A stretch of 64,000 nucleotides of DNA, from the NCBI GenBank assembly GCA_024760905.1, contig JALRMN010000025.1, forward strand, positions 980,001 through 1,044,000, read 5' to 3'. The notes beneath the pieces were generated by a model, which worked only from the letters and a program-made list of their open reading frames with translations, did no database searches and was not told the DNA's origin. The position numbers and the translations under genes are program-made. Shown one piece after another: positions 9,371 to 43,227 of this stretch (positions are counted from its first letter, which is position 1; the number at the start of each line of letters is the position of its first letter). This DNA is from Plotosus lineatus. Lineage: Eukaryota; Chordata; Actinopteri; Siluriformes; Plotosidae.

Positions 9371-9950
9371 TTGACAGTTCAGCTCCCGTCTTCACCTGAG
9401 TGTCCAGAACATACTGGAGTTGCTCATGGGGAAAGCCCCCCCCCCAGTCTTGGTGCCCAAACATTGGGGTTCTCCCCAGTTGATGAAAAGAGTAGCTTCC
9501 CTCCGCCTTCAGGTGGGGGGGGATGGGTCCTGACTGTTATTTGTTCTTATGCACCAAGTGACAGTTCAGAGTACCCACCCTTCTTGGAGTCTTTAGGTGG
9601 TGTGTTGGAGAACGCTCTCACAGGAGACTTACTTGTTTTTCTGTGAGATTTCAATGCCCATGGGGGCAACGACAGTGTGACCTGGAATTGTGTGATCGGA
9701 AGGTATGGCTTCTCCAGTCTTAACCTGAATGGTGTGTCATTGTTGGACTTCTGTGCTCATCACAGGTTGTCTATCACAAACACCATGTTTGAACATAAGG
9801 GTGTCCATAAGTACACTTGGCACCAGGACGCTCTAGGTCGCCGTTTGATGCTCAACTCTGTAGTCGTGTCACCGGACTTGCGGCCGCATGTTCATGACAC
9901 TCAGGTGAAGAGTTCTTACAATTTGCATCAAAGCAAATAAAGATGGATCA
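9371..9950 (+). mobile_element. LINE R endonuclease part in inverted orientation
   Basis: This stretch reads on the plus strand, opposite to the RT part beside it. It encodes the endonuclease end of the same kind of LINE: VICSYAPSDSSEYPP, then after a stop DFNAHGGND, then LLDFCAHHRLSITNTMF and KYTWHQDALGRR. With the RT portion running leftward from 9365, the 5' part of the element is inverted against its 3' part, the arrangement expected from twin priming during LINE insertion. Confidence 0.8.
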
Positions 9951-10308
9951 GAAATCTAGCAACGTCCTACAGCCATTATTTTGCATCTTAGACTGGCACA
10001 ACAACTGAGCTCAGGCTGTGTCCCAAACAGCACACTGGGTGATCTAGGGTTGAATTCACAAGGGGGCATGTTATATTTTACAGAAAGCCTGAGGTTTCAT
10101 GGGTAATTTGGAATGTAGCCTAAAATCAAGCCGTTTAAAAAGAGGGAAAATATTGAAATAATTTTAAAACCTTGAAATCACAGCGTAAAATGAACAGAAG
10201 TAGTTTACTGAATGAAGCATTTGGATTATGATCTAAAGGGATTTTTATTTTATAATTTTAATAAAGCTACAGAAAAATTGTCATTACTAATTTTTATTGA
10301 AATATCTG

Positions 10309-10356
<48 letters not shown>

Positions 10357-11024
10357 TATTTTATTTTTTTTATTATTTATTTTTTTTACAATTAAATACC
10401 ATATATATTCTTTAAAATATCTGAATATCTACATATATTTTTGAGGTTAATAATACAATTATTTGATATCCAGCTAAATATTTCTTAATTGTACATCTGT
10501 ATTGAAGTCAGATGCAGCCATCAAACCACAAACATACCCAGTGATGTTTCTGTTCATTTTCCAACCACAGCACTGACACATGGTACATTTTCAGACGTGA
10601 CACTGGTATCAGAACAGTGAAACCTCACATGTCCATGTCTGTTCTGTGGTTTCTCCACTTCTGATCATCTGAACCTTTCACACACTCCCCACACATTCAG
10701 TTTGGAGCAGACAAGCATGAATAACGTTGTTCCTAATGATTTTGATATAATAAAGTTTAAATGGTGGTTGCTGTGCAAAATTTATACAGCATTCACATAT
10801 AATACGAACAGATTATTAAAATAGTTGTATTTTGGCACACATTACAGTCAGATGTGGGTAATTTTGTTGAATTTGCTTGTCTCAATAAATGAAAATAAAT
10901 CTGTTTCTGGTTTAAGAATAAAAAAAAAAATTAGCTTGATGGAATTGATCATCGGATCACTTAAACTGTGTATAAATATAAACGTGCTGTAGTTCTGTGT
11001 GATTATCGTCAGTAGCAGTTGAAA
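9951..11024. other. Intergenic flank, partly paralogous to 17430-17580
   Basis: No gene is seen. Bases 10557-10640 (CCAACCACAGCACTGACAC and onward) resemble 17490-17540, which follows relic unit III, so both appear to be downstream flanks of receptor units. A (TTA)n tract lies at 10309-10360 and a poly-A at 10921-10931. Confidence 0.45.
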
Positions 11025-11090
11025 CTTAAGGGCCCAACAGTTTAATAACAGAGCTTTAACCACGGCACCACCACTGCCCTTTAGAATCAT
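11025..11090 (-). mobile_element. Possible tRNA-like SINE head remnant
   Basis: The end ACCACGGCACCACCACTGCCC resembles the reverse of the SINE-1 head start, but only about 50 bases are left and box B is not clear. Confidence 0.3.
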
Positions 11091-11369
11091 TGCTCGATTC
11101 GGTCTACACATCCTTGATCAGATAAAATTTTAATATCTTAAGTTACAATGGCATCGTTCTGCGTTCAGCTTGAAAAGCCAAAATCAACTCCATGAAATTC
11201 TAATTTCTGTCCACAAGAAGAAGTTAATTCAATTCTGATTACTAATAGTGGAGGAGTTGAACTTTTAGAACCAACTGTCCACACCAACAACACCAATAAG
11301 AACAGGATGTTGAAAAGTTTGTGAACGGTACCTCCAGTGTAAACATTAAGAGGGCATGGTGACTCCCAC

Positions 11370-11715
11370 TGTTCTTCACAATGTGAGGAGTTGGGGTTTG
11401 AATCTGAACCAAGGGTCTTTCTGGATAGAGTTTGCATGTTCGCCCTTTGCTCAGATGGGTTTCCTCCTGGTACTCTGCTTCCTCTGGCAGGACATGCACA
11501 TTGGGTCAAATGGCTACTCTGTATCAGCAGTAGTCGTGAATGTATGACTGGTCTTCTTGTTGTCTGTTTTAGTCCTGTGATAGACTTGTGATCTGTTCAG
11601 GGTGTAACCCTGCCTCTCACCTGAAATCAGCGAGGATTGTCCATAGTTTTCCCCTGTAACCCTGATGGATAAACAGTGGAGATAAGGGATGAAAGCTTCT
11701 ATATTAAAATGTGAA
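11370..11715 (+). repeat. Decayed teleost tRNA-like dispersed repeat
   Basis: It has the familiar order of this fish repeat: a GGGTTTGAATC box-B-like start, GAGTTTGCATGTTC, TGGGTTTCCTCC, GGACATGCAC, then a tail with CTGTTCAGGGTGTAACCCTG and TGTAACCCTGATGGATAA. Relatives are at 14195, 16925 (reverse) and 34720. Confidence 0.6.
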
Positions 11716-11759
11716 GAGGAAGCCGCTGGTGTCAGATACTAAATTAAACTTTGAATTGA

Positions 11760-11998
11760 AATCATTATTATTATTAGTAGTGGTAGTCGTATTATTATTA
11801 TTATTATTATTATTATGATTATTATGATTATTATTATTATTATTATTATTATTATTGTTGTTGTTGTTATTATTATTATTATTATTATTATTGTTATTAT
11901 TATTATTATTATTATTATTGTTGTTGTCGTTATTATTATTATTATTATTCTTATTATTATTATTAATTCATTTATTTATTTTATTAGTAGTAGTAGTA
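11760..11998. repeat. (ATT)n compound microsatellite
   Basis: Tandem ATT with GTT and AGT interruptions, 10-240 bases of low complexity. It corresponds in position to the TAA tract upstream of unit I. Confidence 0.95.
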
Positions 11999-12163
11999 GT
12001 AAATATAAAACTACATTAAACACCAGAATATACTGTGTTGACCACAACAGTTACAAATGACACAACAGTTATTTGTGTGAATGTATATATATTTATATAT
12101 ATATAAACAGTTATAAACTACTTTATTAAAATATACATTATGCATCTAATTACTTACATTATA

Positions 12164-12165
<2 letters not shown>

Positions 12166-12194
<29 letters not shown>

Positions 12195-12223
12195 ATAGAG
12201 AGAGAGAGAGAGGGAGAGAGAGA

Positions 12224-12268
<45 letters not shown>
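12166..12268. repeat. (GT)n(GA)n microsatellite upstream of unit II
   Basis: GT repeats to about 12194 run into GA repeats to 12268, just upstream of the unit II promoter. Confidence 0.95.
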
Positions 12269-12270
<2 letters not shown>

Positions 12271-12289
12271 CTGAAGTGTATTGTTAAAG

Positions 12290-12484
12290 TAAAAAGTCTG
12301 AGAAATGTTATTTTGTGTGTTTGGATCTTTTTCAAAATGTTATTTTGTGTGTTTAATTATTTTGGGGGGGTTTATGGGTGTAAGTGGTGCAGTATGTATA
12401 AATAGCCCCACCCCTACACACTGATAAAGCCGTGTACGATTTACCTAGCACATAGTTTCCTCTTTGTCTCTCAACTGATACACA
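12290..12484 (+). promoter_or_regulatory. Promoter and 5' UTR of receptor unit II
   Basis: TATAAATA at 12397-12404 is about 80 bases upstream of the ATG at 12485. A tandem duplication of AAAATGTTATTTTGTGTGTTT lies at about 12303-12357; unit I has it once. The leader CATAGTTTCCTCTTTGTCTC matches unit I. No initiator or enhancer could be named. Confidence 0.7.
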
Positions 12485-35486
<23,002 letters not shown>

Positions 35487-35671
35487 TATAATATAATATA
35501 ATATAATACAAGATCACTTAGAGTGCTTTACCATTCTGACTCTGTGAAATCAATAAGTGAACAGCGTTAACTGTAATATATCTTCTGTAAATTCCATAAC
35601 GTTAGGAATGATTAATATTATAATAATACCTGTATTTATCAAGTAATTCAAGACAACACCTTTCTGGTACA

Positions 35672-35990
35672 GGGCAGTGGCAGCCCGGTGGGAAGGTGCT
35701 TGATCACTGATCCCAAGGTTGTTGGTTCAAGCCTCATTCTCAACAGGTTGTCACTGTCCCTCAGTGCAGCTTATTGGGTTATCAAGAGTGCCTGTTTCTC
35801 ACTGTCTATGGTGTGAGGTTCATGCAAAAGAACCTTTGCTGACTTTCGTCAATATTAACTGCATAGCGTGTTTCCACCCTGTGGTGACCTGACAAGCTCT
35901 TCAGGGTGTACTCTGCCCTTGCCTAGACTTGGCTGAGCTGGGCACCAGCCTCTCCTGTAACCTTTTTTGGTAATGGTACAATTGAACAGG
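35672..35990 (+). mobile_element. SINE-2 copy (SINE-1 body, alternative tail)
   Basis: Decayed head GGGCAGTGGCAGCCCGGTGG and box B GGTTCAAGCCTC; SINE-1 body GTTATCAAGAG, GTCTATGGTGTGAGGTTCAT, TTTGCTGACTTTCGTC; then tail CTTCAGGGTGTACTCTGC and CTGTAACCTTTTTTGGTAA. Same tail type as 16150-16470. Confidence 0.65.
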
Positions 35991-36280
35991 AATGAAGTCA
36001 TTAGATCAAATGATAACACTTTTAGAAGACTGAATGTTATTTTATACAGAATAGACACACACATAAGTACTGATAAACTGAAATTTTCATTTCTTTGATC
36101 CAGAAGAATTTCCGGTTCTCGATAAAAATTTTTCTTCCTGGTAGCTAAAATGATCTTACTTTAGCACAAGAAGCTCTTGATCTTGTTAAATAAGTTTTCC
36201 TATGATAAATTTAACTTGTATTAGCATGTTGTTTTTATTTAATTAGTTTTATCTAATGTATTCATCCCACAATATGAAGA

Positions 36281-36286
36281 AATAAA
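36281..36286 (+). terminator. Candidate polyadenylation signal AATAAA
   Basis: First clear AATAAA downstream of the receptor stop codon (about 800 bases). A 3' UTR of that length, including SINE-2, is possible but unproven. Confidence 0.25.
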
Positions 36287-36377
36287 TAGAAATATTAGAA
36301 ATAGAAAAAAGAAATATTAAGAAATTATTGCCTCTGCCTTTAACCCTTTCAAGGTAAGCACACAATCAAACAGTGAA

Positions 36378-36390
36378 CACACACACACAT

Positions 36391-36432
<42 letters not shown>

Positions 36433-36545
36433 CAGTGGGCTGCCACAAACATTGAGGCACCCAAAGAGCAGTTGGGGGTTAGGCGCCTTGCTCAAGGGCA
36501 CTTCAGTCATGAAGGTGGATGGAGGGAAGGTACAGCTCACGCCTC
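36378..36545. repeat. (CA)n microsatellite and dispersed teleost repeat
   Basis: CA units to about 36428, then GTTGGGGGTTAGGCGCCTTG and CTCAAGGGCACTTCAGTC, landmarks of a repeat found widely in fish genomes. Confidence 0.7.
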
Positions 36546-37825
36546 ACCGCTACATATTTTCCCTGCTTTAAGCTAGGGCTGCCCCCAAAGTTTTTCAAAG
36601 GTTTTCCAGTGCAACAAAATATTTCAATGTAAATGGATTTTTGCTTCTTCGTATATATCGGTTTCGTAGTGGTTATAATAGTAAAACTGACCTTTGTATT
36701 CAACACTAATGGTATTGTGTGTAAAATTTATCCATGTTTGATTAACTTTTGTCAGTGAAATAGGAACATGTCTAATCCATGTGATTCAAGTGGATTCTCA
36801 GTGGTAGGAAATGGTTTATTCTGCATTTATTTTTAAGTGACATTGAGTCCTTCATGTGTTAAATAATATAGATGAACAATTCTAAATCAATATTTTATTA
36901 TTTATTATTTTATTATATTATGAATTTGCTTTAATTGGGAGCACATTGTTCACTGAGCCAATTTATATAAACATAAGTCGCTAAAGTGAAGAGCAATTGT
37001 CGGTCATGTTATTTTTTATTTTATGTTATTTTTTTCACCAAGGAAATAAACTAGTACTGTACTAATACTTCTACTCAGCTTTTATTTGACACAAAAAAGT
37101 GTGAGATCCTATGAGAAAGTTTGTGAGTATGACATTACATCGCTCATAGTGTTTATACTCCATCGTGGAACACAAAGGGTAATGTTGGAAAATAAAGGAC
37201 CAGCAATACCTATCTGTCTGGATTTTGGTTGTTCAGACAATTCAGGAAGATATAATTTAGTTCATTATTTTAATTATCTGAAGGATAGGTGTTGACATGA
37301 GAATGGACTGGTGTCAGTTATATCAGTTATATTTAATACATTAATTCCACAGCCAGGACCTGAAGGTATACATCTTCAGGAAAATGCATACTGCACATAA
37401 GATAATTGTAATTTGGCCAAAACATCAAAATGAAACCCCATCAGTTCATTCTTGTTTCAACCTCTCTCACAGAAGCACCACCAAAGCCATATTAATGTTT
37501 ATTAGATTCAGGTTAATATAGCTCTGTGTGAGGTCATTAACCCAGTCTGTACCTGTTGGAAATTGTTATTTATTTTTGACTTTGTGTAGTTCTAGATGTT
37601 AGTGCTGCATTTGTAACATTCAATACAACGTTACTACCCCTGTTTGTTTACATGATACCCATTTCAGATAATGTGTATATCAGTATAAAGTATCTCCAAT
37701 ATCTTAAATGAAATGGTATTGTTCACATGATTTAGATAAGATTTATTTGTGTTGTTTGTATGAAATATTTCAGATTATGTTGGGTTGTTTATATGGAGTA
37801 TCTCCCTCCAATTACTTTAATTTGT
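36546..37825. other. Unique AT-rich sequence, no feature
   Basis: No exon-like or repeat signal recognised; frames are short and featureless. Confidence 0.5.
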
Positions 37826-38022
37826 TGGCCTCTAATTAGGGACGCACATGAATGGATGAACGAGATTCCCGCAGTCCATATCTAATATCAAGTGAAACCA
37901 CAGCCAAGGGAATAGGCTTGGCAGAGTCAGAGGGGAACTAAGACTTTGGTGAGCTTGACTGTCCTCTGGAACTGTAAAGGGGGTGGGTGGGGGGTGGGGT
38001 ACAGACTAAGTAGGAGGCTCCA
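37826..38022 (+). rRNA. Degenerate 28S rRNA-derived fragment
   Basis: CTAATTAGGGACGCACATGA, ATGGATGAACGAGATTCCC, GAAACCACAGCCAAGGGAA, GGCTTGGCAGAGTCAG, GAGCTTGACTGTCCTCTGG and AAGTAGGAGGCTCC follow, in order, the conserved 28S region just downstream of the R2 retrotransposon target site. Several changes and a G-rich replacement near 37980-38000 show it is a pseudogene fragment, not an active gene. A T-rich run follows. It could be a retroposed rRNA piece or a SINE with a 28S head. Confidence 0.85.
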
Positions 38023-38617
38023 ATGATTTTTTTTTTTGTTTGTTTTTGGTTTTTTTGTGTGTGTGTGTGCAAGGAGCGATTGTGCAATAATGAGAGCACC
38101 TTAAATGGAATGTGCACTTTTAAGTTTTTTGTTTTGACTCAATCAGGCATACGAGTTTAATTTAAAGCTCATTACATGTATTCGTAATTTGAATTTTGGT
38201 ATACACTTTTTATTCTAAAAAGTGAAGATGTTAGATTTTCATAAAATTGATGAAAACTGGATTCAGCAATTTTTTTTTTTTTTTTTTTCCATTCAAACAG
38301 TTTTTTTTCACCAGAGCACATTTCTCTTACTGTACTGAGATCCATACTCCAACCGAAACAAACCAGAGATATTCCATATAAACATGTAGCATTAGCACAA
38401 ATGGATAGCATCACCTACACCAAAGAAGGTGTAAAATAAATAAGACGAGAAAATAAACTTCAATCTCCAATAGGTTTGTGTTTATTTACAGTTAGTACAG
38501 ACTGATTTAATGACAGCATGGAGAGCTATGTTAAATTATGACTATTAAACATTAATATGGGTGTGGTCGTGCTTTTTGGAAAGATGATAAAACTATAGAT
38601 TATTCAGGCCTTCTTTG
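38023..38617. other. Unique sequence, no feature
   Basis: Poly-T tracts at 38027-38037 and 38270-38288; otherwise nothing recognised. Confidence 0.5.
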
Positions 38618-38706
38618 ACAGTGGTAGCTTAGCCGGTTAGGAGGTGTGCTGGTTCACGGCAGAATTATTTCAACCCAAAGTTCTGGGTTCAAATTCTGGA
38701 TTGCTT
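38618..38706 (+). mobile_element. tRNA-like SINE head remnant
   Basis: GACAGTGGTAGCTTAGCCGG (box-A-like) and GGGTTCAAATTCTGG (box-B-like) about 45 bases apart; decayed, no recognised body. Confidence 0.45.
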
Positions 38707-39605
38707 ATTTTAATTTGTCCAGAGTGTCAATTTAGTTTATTTGTTTTTGTTTGTATAATTTGTATAATTTGTCTTGGTGGAAAACACAGACATGATATAT
38801 ACAGTATTTAACTTTATTGAACAATGTTAGAATTAATAGGAGGTCCATTCTGTTATTCACAATCTGTAAGTATCACTGTGTCTATATCTTACATTTTTAT
38901 AACTGATGAAATTCAAAAGTACAAAGAATATGATTTCAATGTTTAAAGTGTAAGTTCCTGTTTTGTGAGGCAGAATGTATGTTGTTCTATAGATATTGTG
39001 ACTCCGAGCATATCATGTGAAACATATGTCCCGTGATAAATAAAGATCCAACATGGAGTCCTCTTATGGCACCAGACGTGTGCATAGGTGCGACCTGAAC
39101 ATGGACATGCAAACAATAAAATGGGAAGCATTGAGAAGAAGGAACCTTCTTCAGAATCAGACTGATCAGCTAAATTGGGAACTGATCAATTCAGCTTTGT
39201 CTTTCACACATCATTGAACAAGAGGAAGCTGTGAGAAGCGGTGAGAGGTGAAGCATTAGATTTTATTACAAATCAGATTTATAGTCTTGACGAATCAGCA
39301 GAAGTCAAACAAAAGTAAACAGAATCATGTCAGAAATAGTGAAAAGTAAACATGTAAGCCAGTTTCATGTTAACAGATGCCAGAAAATAGTAGGACATGA
39401 ACACATGAGCAGCAAAGCTTAAAATGAGATTCAGATCTCATTGGCAGAGGTGGAAATTAACACGGGAAGAGAGAAATCTTCAAAGGTCGTAGAAATTTTG
39501 CTTGACTGGTAAGCAAACAAAGTTATTGTTTACACCTCGCTAACATCGCCAAACTGGCAGTTGCATGAGCCGTCCTCTCTGTTGCACGTCACAATGTTGA
39601 TCTAG
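38707..39605. other. Unique sequence, no feature
   Basis: No coding or repeat structure recognised. Confidence 0.5.
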
Positions 39606-42073
39606 CACAATCTTCTTCTTTTCCTTTCGTTGTTCCCTTCAGGGGTCGCCATTGCGAATCATCTGCCTCCATCTTACCCTATCCTCTGCATCTTCTTCTC
39701 TTACGCAAACTACCTTTATGTCCTCCTTCACCACATCCGTAAATCTTCTCTTTGGTCTTCCTCCAGGCCTTCTGCCTGGTAGTTCCAACCTCAGCATCCT
39801 ACTACCAATATATTCACTGTCCCTCTTCTGTACATGTCCAAACCATCTCAATCTAGCCTCTCTGACTTTGTCTACAAAACCTCTTACATGTGATATCCCT
39901 CTGATGTACTTATGCCTGATCCTATCAATCCTCATTATTCCCAAAGAGAACCTCAACATTTTCATCTCTGCTACCTCCAGCTCTGCCTCCTGTCTTTTCC
40001 CCAGTGCAACTGTCCTTCTGATGTACTCATGCCTGATCCTATCAATCTTTGTTATTCCCAAAGAGAACCTCAACATTTTCATCTCTGCTACGTCCAGCTC
40101 TGCCTCCTGTCTTTTCCCCAGTGCCACTGTTTCTAAACCATAGACCACCGCTGGCGTCAACACCAGCTTGTACACTTTTCCTTTCATTCTTGCCGATACC
40201 CTACTATCACACATCACACCGGACACTTTTCACCGACCATTCCAACATGCCTGCACACGCACACGCTTCTTCACCTCTCTTCCACACTCTCCATTGCTCT
40301 GGATTGTTGCGCCTAAGTACTTAAAATCCTCCACTTTCTTTCCTCCTTTTTCTTTGCTCTCTGTAACCTCACTGTTCCTTTTGGATCCTTGTCATTCACA
40401 CACATGTATTCTGTCTTACTGAGGCTAACCTTCATTCCTCTCATTTCCAGGACATGCCTCCACCTCTCTAGGTTTTCCTGCAGTTGTTCTCTGCTCTCAC
40501 TGCAGATCACAATGTCATCTGCAAACATCATAGTCCATGGATATTCTTGTCTAACCTCATCTGTCAGCCTTTCCGTCACCATAGCAAACATAAAGGGGCT
40601 CAGAGCTGACCCTTGATGCAATCCCACCTCCACCTTGAACTCTTCTGTCACACCGACAGCACACCTCACCACTGTCTTATATCTCTCATACCTGTCCTGC
40701 CCCACTCCAACATAGTTCTCTGCCCACTCCAGACTTACTCATGCAATACCACAGTCCTTTTCTCGAGACCCTGTCATATGCTTTCTCTTGATCCACAAAG
40801 GCACACTGCAGCTCCCTCTGACCTTCTCTGTACTTCTTTATTAACATCCTCATAGAAAACACTGCATTTGTGGTGCCCTTTCTTGCCATGAAATCAAACT
40901 GTTGTTCACAAATGCTGACCTTGGCCCTTAGTCTAGCTTCCACAATTCTTTCCCATAACTCATCGTATGGCTCATCAACTTTATCCCTCTATAGTTGCTA
41001 CAACTCTGCACATCTCCCTTGTCCTTAAAAATGGGCACACGCACACTTCTCCTCCATTCCTCTGGCATCTGCTCACTTTTGAAGAACTTGTTGAATGTTC
41101 TTGTCAGAAAATCTACTGTTACCTCTCCTAGACACTTCCATGCCTCCTCAGGTATGTCATCAGGACCAACTGCCTTTCCACTATTTATCCTCTTCAATGC
41201 CCTCCTCACTTCACCCTTATTAATCTTTGCTATTTCCTGGTCCTCAATGGTCACCTCTTCTACTTTTTTTCACTCTCATTTTTCTCATTCATCAGCTCTT
41301 CAAAGTACTCTTTCCATCTTCCCAGCACACGTCTGTCATCAGTCAATACATATGCCTCACTGTCCTTAATCACTCTAACTTGCTGCACCTCCTTTCCATC
41401 TCTATTTCTCTGCTGTACCAATCTGTATAAATCATGTTTTCCTTGACTACTGTCCAACCTATCATACAACTCATCATATGCCCTCTGTTTGGCCTTTGAC
41501 ACCGTTACCGTCACGTTATGCTGTGTCTCCCTGTATGCCTGTTTACTCTCTTCAGTCCTCTCAATCACCCACGTCTTCTTAGCTAACCTTTTCCTTTGTA
41601 CACACTCATGTACTTAATCATTTCACCACCAAGTCTGCTTATCTACTTTCCTTACAGATGACACACCAAGTACACTCCTACCTGTCTCCCTAATCACATT
41701 AGCTGTAGTTGTCCAGTTGTCTGTCAGCACTTCCTGACCACCCAAAGCTTGTTTCAACTCCTCCTTCAAGACAACAAGACACTCTGCCTTTTTCAGCTTC
41801 CACTTTGTCTTCTGCTCTGCCTTTGCCTTCTTCGTTTCCTCACAATCAGCGTCATCCTGCACACCGCCATCCTATGCTGTTTGGCAACAGTCTCATCCAC
41901 TATTACTTTGCAGTCACTGACTTCCTTCAAATTACAATGCCTACACAAGATGTAGTCTACCTGTATGCTCCTACCTCAGCTTTTATGTCATCCTACGCTC
42001 CTCTCTCTTCTGGAAGAAAGTATTCATTACAGCCATTTCCATCCTTTTTGCAAAATCTATCAACATCTGTGGA
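39606..42073 (-). mobile_element. LINE B5, 5' truncated, with internal tandem duplication
   Basis: Minus strand: endonuclease C-terminal half from 42073 (broken), KAEQKTKWKLKKAEC (41862-41623), linker (41568-41260), RT pieces 41254-40928, 40943-40686 (FDFMARKGTTNAVF) and 40705-40313 (MMFADDIVICSES), C-terminal frame 40226-39639. In the last frame a 39-codon unit (TVALGKRQEAEL...) is present twice, 40132-40016 and 40015-39899. The 3' end is CAATGGCGACCCCTGAAGGG type. Confidence 0.88.
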
Positions 42074-42126
42074 ACACAAAACCTGCTAGACATTCTTCCC
42101 TCTTGCTCAGCTGCACACTCAAAGAG

Positions 42127-42127
42127 G

Positions 42128-42214
<87 letters not shown>
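42127..42214. repeat. (GA)n microsatellite
   Basis: GA units directly beyond the truncated 5' end of LINE B5. Confidence 0.97.
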
Positions 42215-42218
<4 letters not shown>

Positions 42219-42372
42219 GGATTAGATGTTTGGCTTTAAGTAGTTCACTAAGGCAATTTTTGTGGAAAGGACCCTTCTGCCTTCTTCATAATAAGGGTGA
42301 CTGCATTTTTTTTATTTTATTTTAATCCTTTCCAGACTTCAATGTTCACTTTGCAGGTTTGTGTATTTTGTA

Positions 42373-42431
<59 letters not shown>

Positions 42432-42439
42432 AAGAGAGA

Positions 42440-42496
<57 letters not shown>

Positions 42497-42518
42497 TGTG
42501 TGTGTGTGTATGTGCATT
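42373..42518. repeat. (GT)n(GA)n(GT)n microsatellite
   Basis: Compound GT and GA tracts. Confidence 0.97.
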
Positions 42519-42649
42519 AATAAAAATGTTAATAATGGTTTAATTAATAAATATGTTAATAAAATTGTTTATGTTAATAAAATGTTTAAATTGTCACATA
42601 AATAATTTTCTTTTACTTTTAACACATTTCATACATATCTCATACAAAA

Positions 42650-42816
42650 TTAGTGGACTTTTATAATTTTTAAAGGGTTTCTGGGGTAGCCTTGGGAGCC
42701 TTGGAACGAATTACGTATTTTACATGTAAAATGTGCCTCTACTGACGAAAACTCCAGGCTACGAAAAAAGGCTCTGGAATGGATTAATTTCATAAGTAGA
42801 GGGCCGACTGTACTTT
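42650..42816 (-). mobile_element. Tigger-like element, one end
   Basis: On the minus strand it starts TACAGTCGGCCCTCTAC and continues CTGGAGTTTTCGT, ACATGTAAAATACGTAATT, matching 1575-1740 of the first Tigger-like element. Only one terminus is present. Confidence 0.75.
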
Positions 42817-42949
42817 GAATAAGGTGGTAAGTTAATAGGATTCTTGCCATCAGGTCTATGGCCCTAAACATAACCAAGATTTCAGTCATGTCCCTTAAAA
42901 CCATTGTTGTTCTCACTCCTGTTACACAAAGAAAATCTTTCCATCGAGC

Positions 42950-43227
42950 CAGCATACTTACTCTCAGCAACCTTACCCACCCACTACTGCTGTCTCAGTC
43001 TCAAACAAGAGTGGCAGGTGGGCTCTGGAACTGCCAATCTGCTACAAAAACAAGGGGAAAAAAAGCTGATTTAACCTCTGCCATTGCTACTCACAACTCT
43101 ATTGATTTTCTTGCACAAGGGAGAGGTTGTAGTACAAGTTTGCTTGTGCATTTGAGATGGTGCTTCACACCTTTCTCTGTCTCATTTAAGCATTTATTTT
43201 TTTAGTTTCATGCAGTAGAAGTCTCCT
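42950..43227 (+). mobile_element. L2-like LINE, part 1 (endonuclease start)
   Basis: Decayed codons for WNCQSATK, KADLTSAIA, IDFL, GRG and RWCFTPFS correspond to the N-terminal endonuclease of L2-type fish LINEs. LINE B6 interrupts it with a 14-base duplication AGTAGAAGTCTCCT at 43214-43227. Confidence 0.6.

Noticed and set aside
36373..36576. Small frames around 36349-36576
   Set aside because: CA microsatellite plus a dispersed repeat.
37086..37295. 69-codon frame in unique sequence
   Set aside because: No splice signals, domain features or conservation evidence; length expected by chance.
37826..38022. An active rRNA gene
   Set aside because: Only about 200 bases, with many substitutions and no neighbouring 28S sequence.
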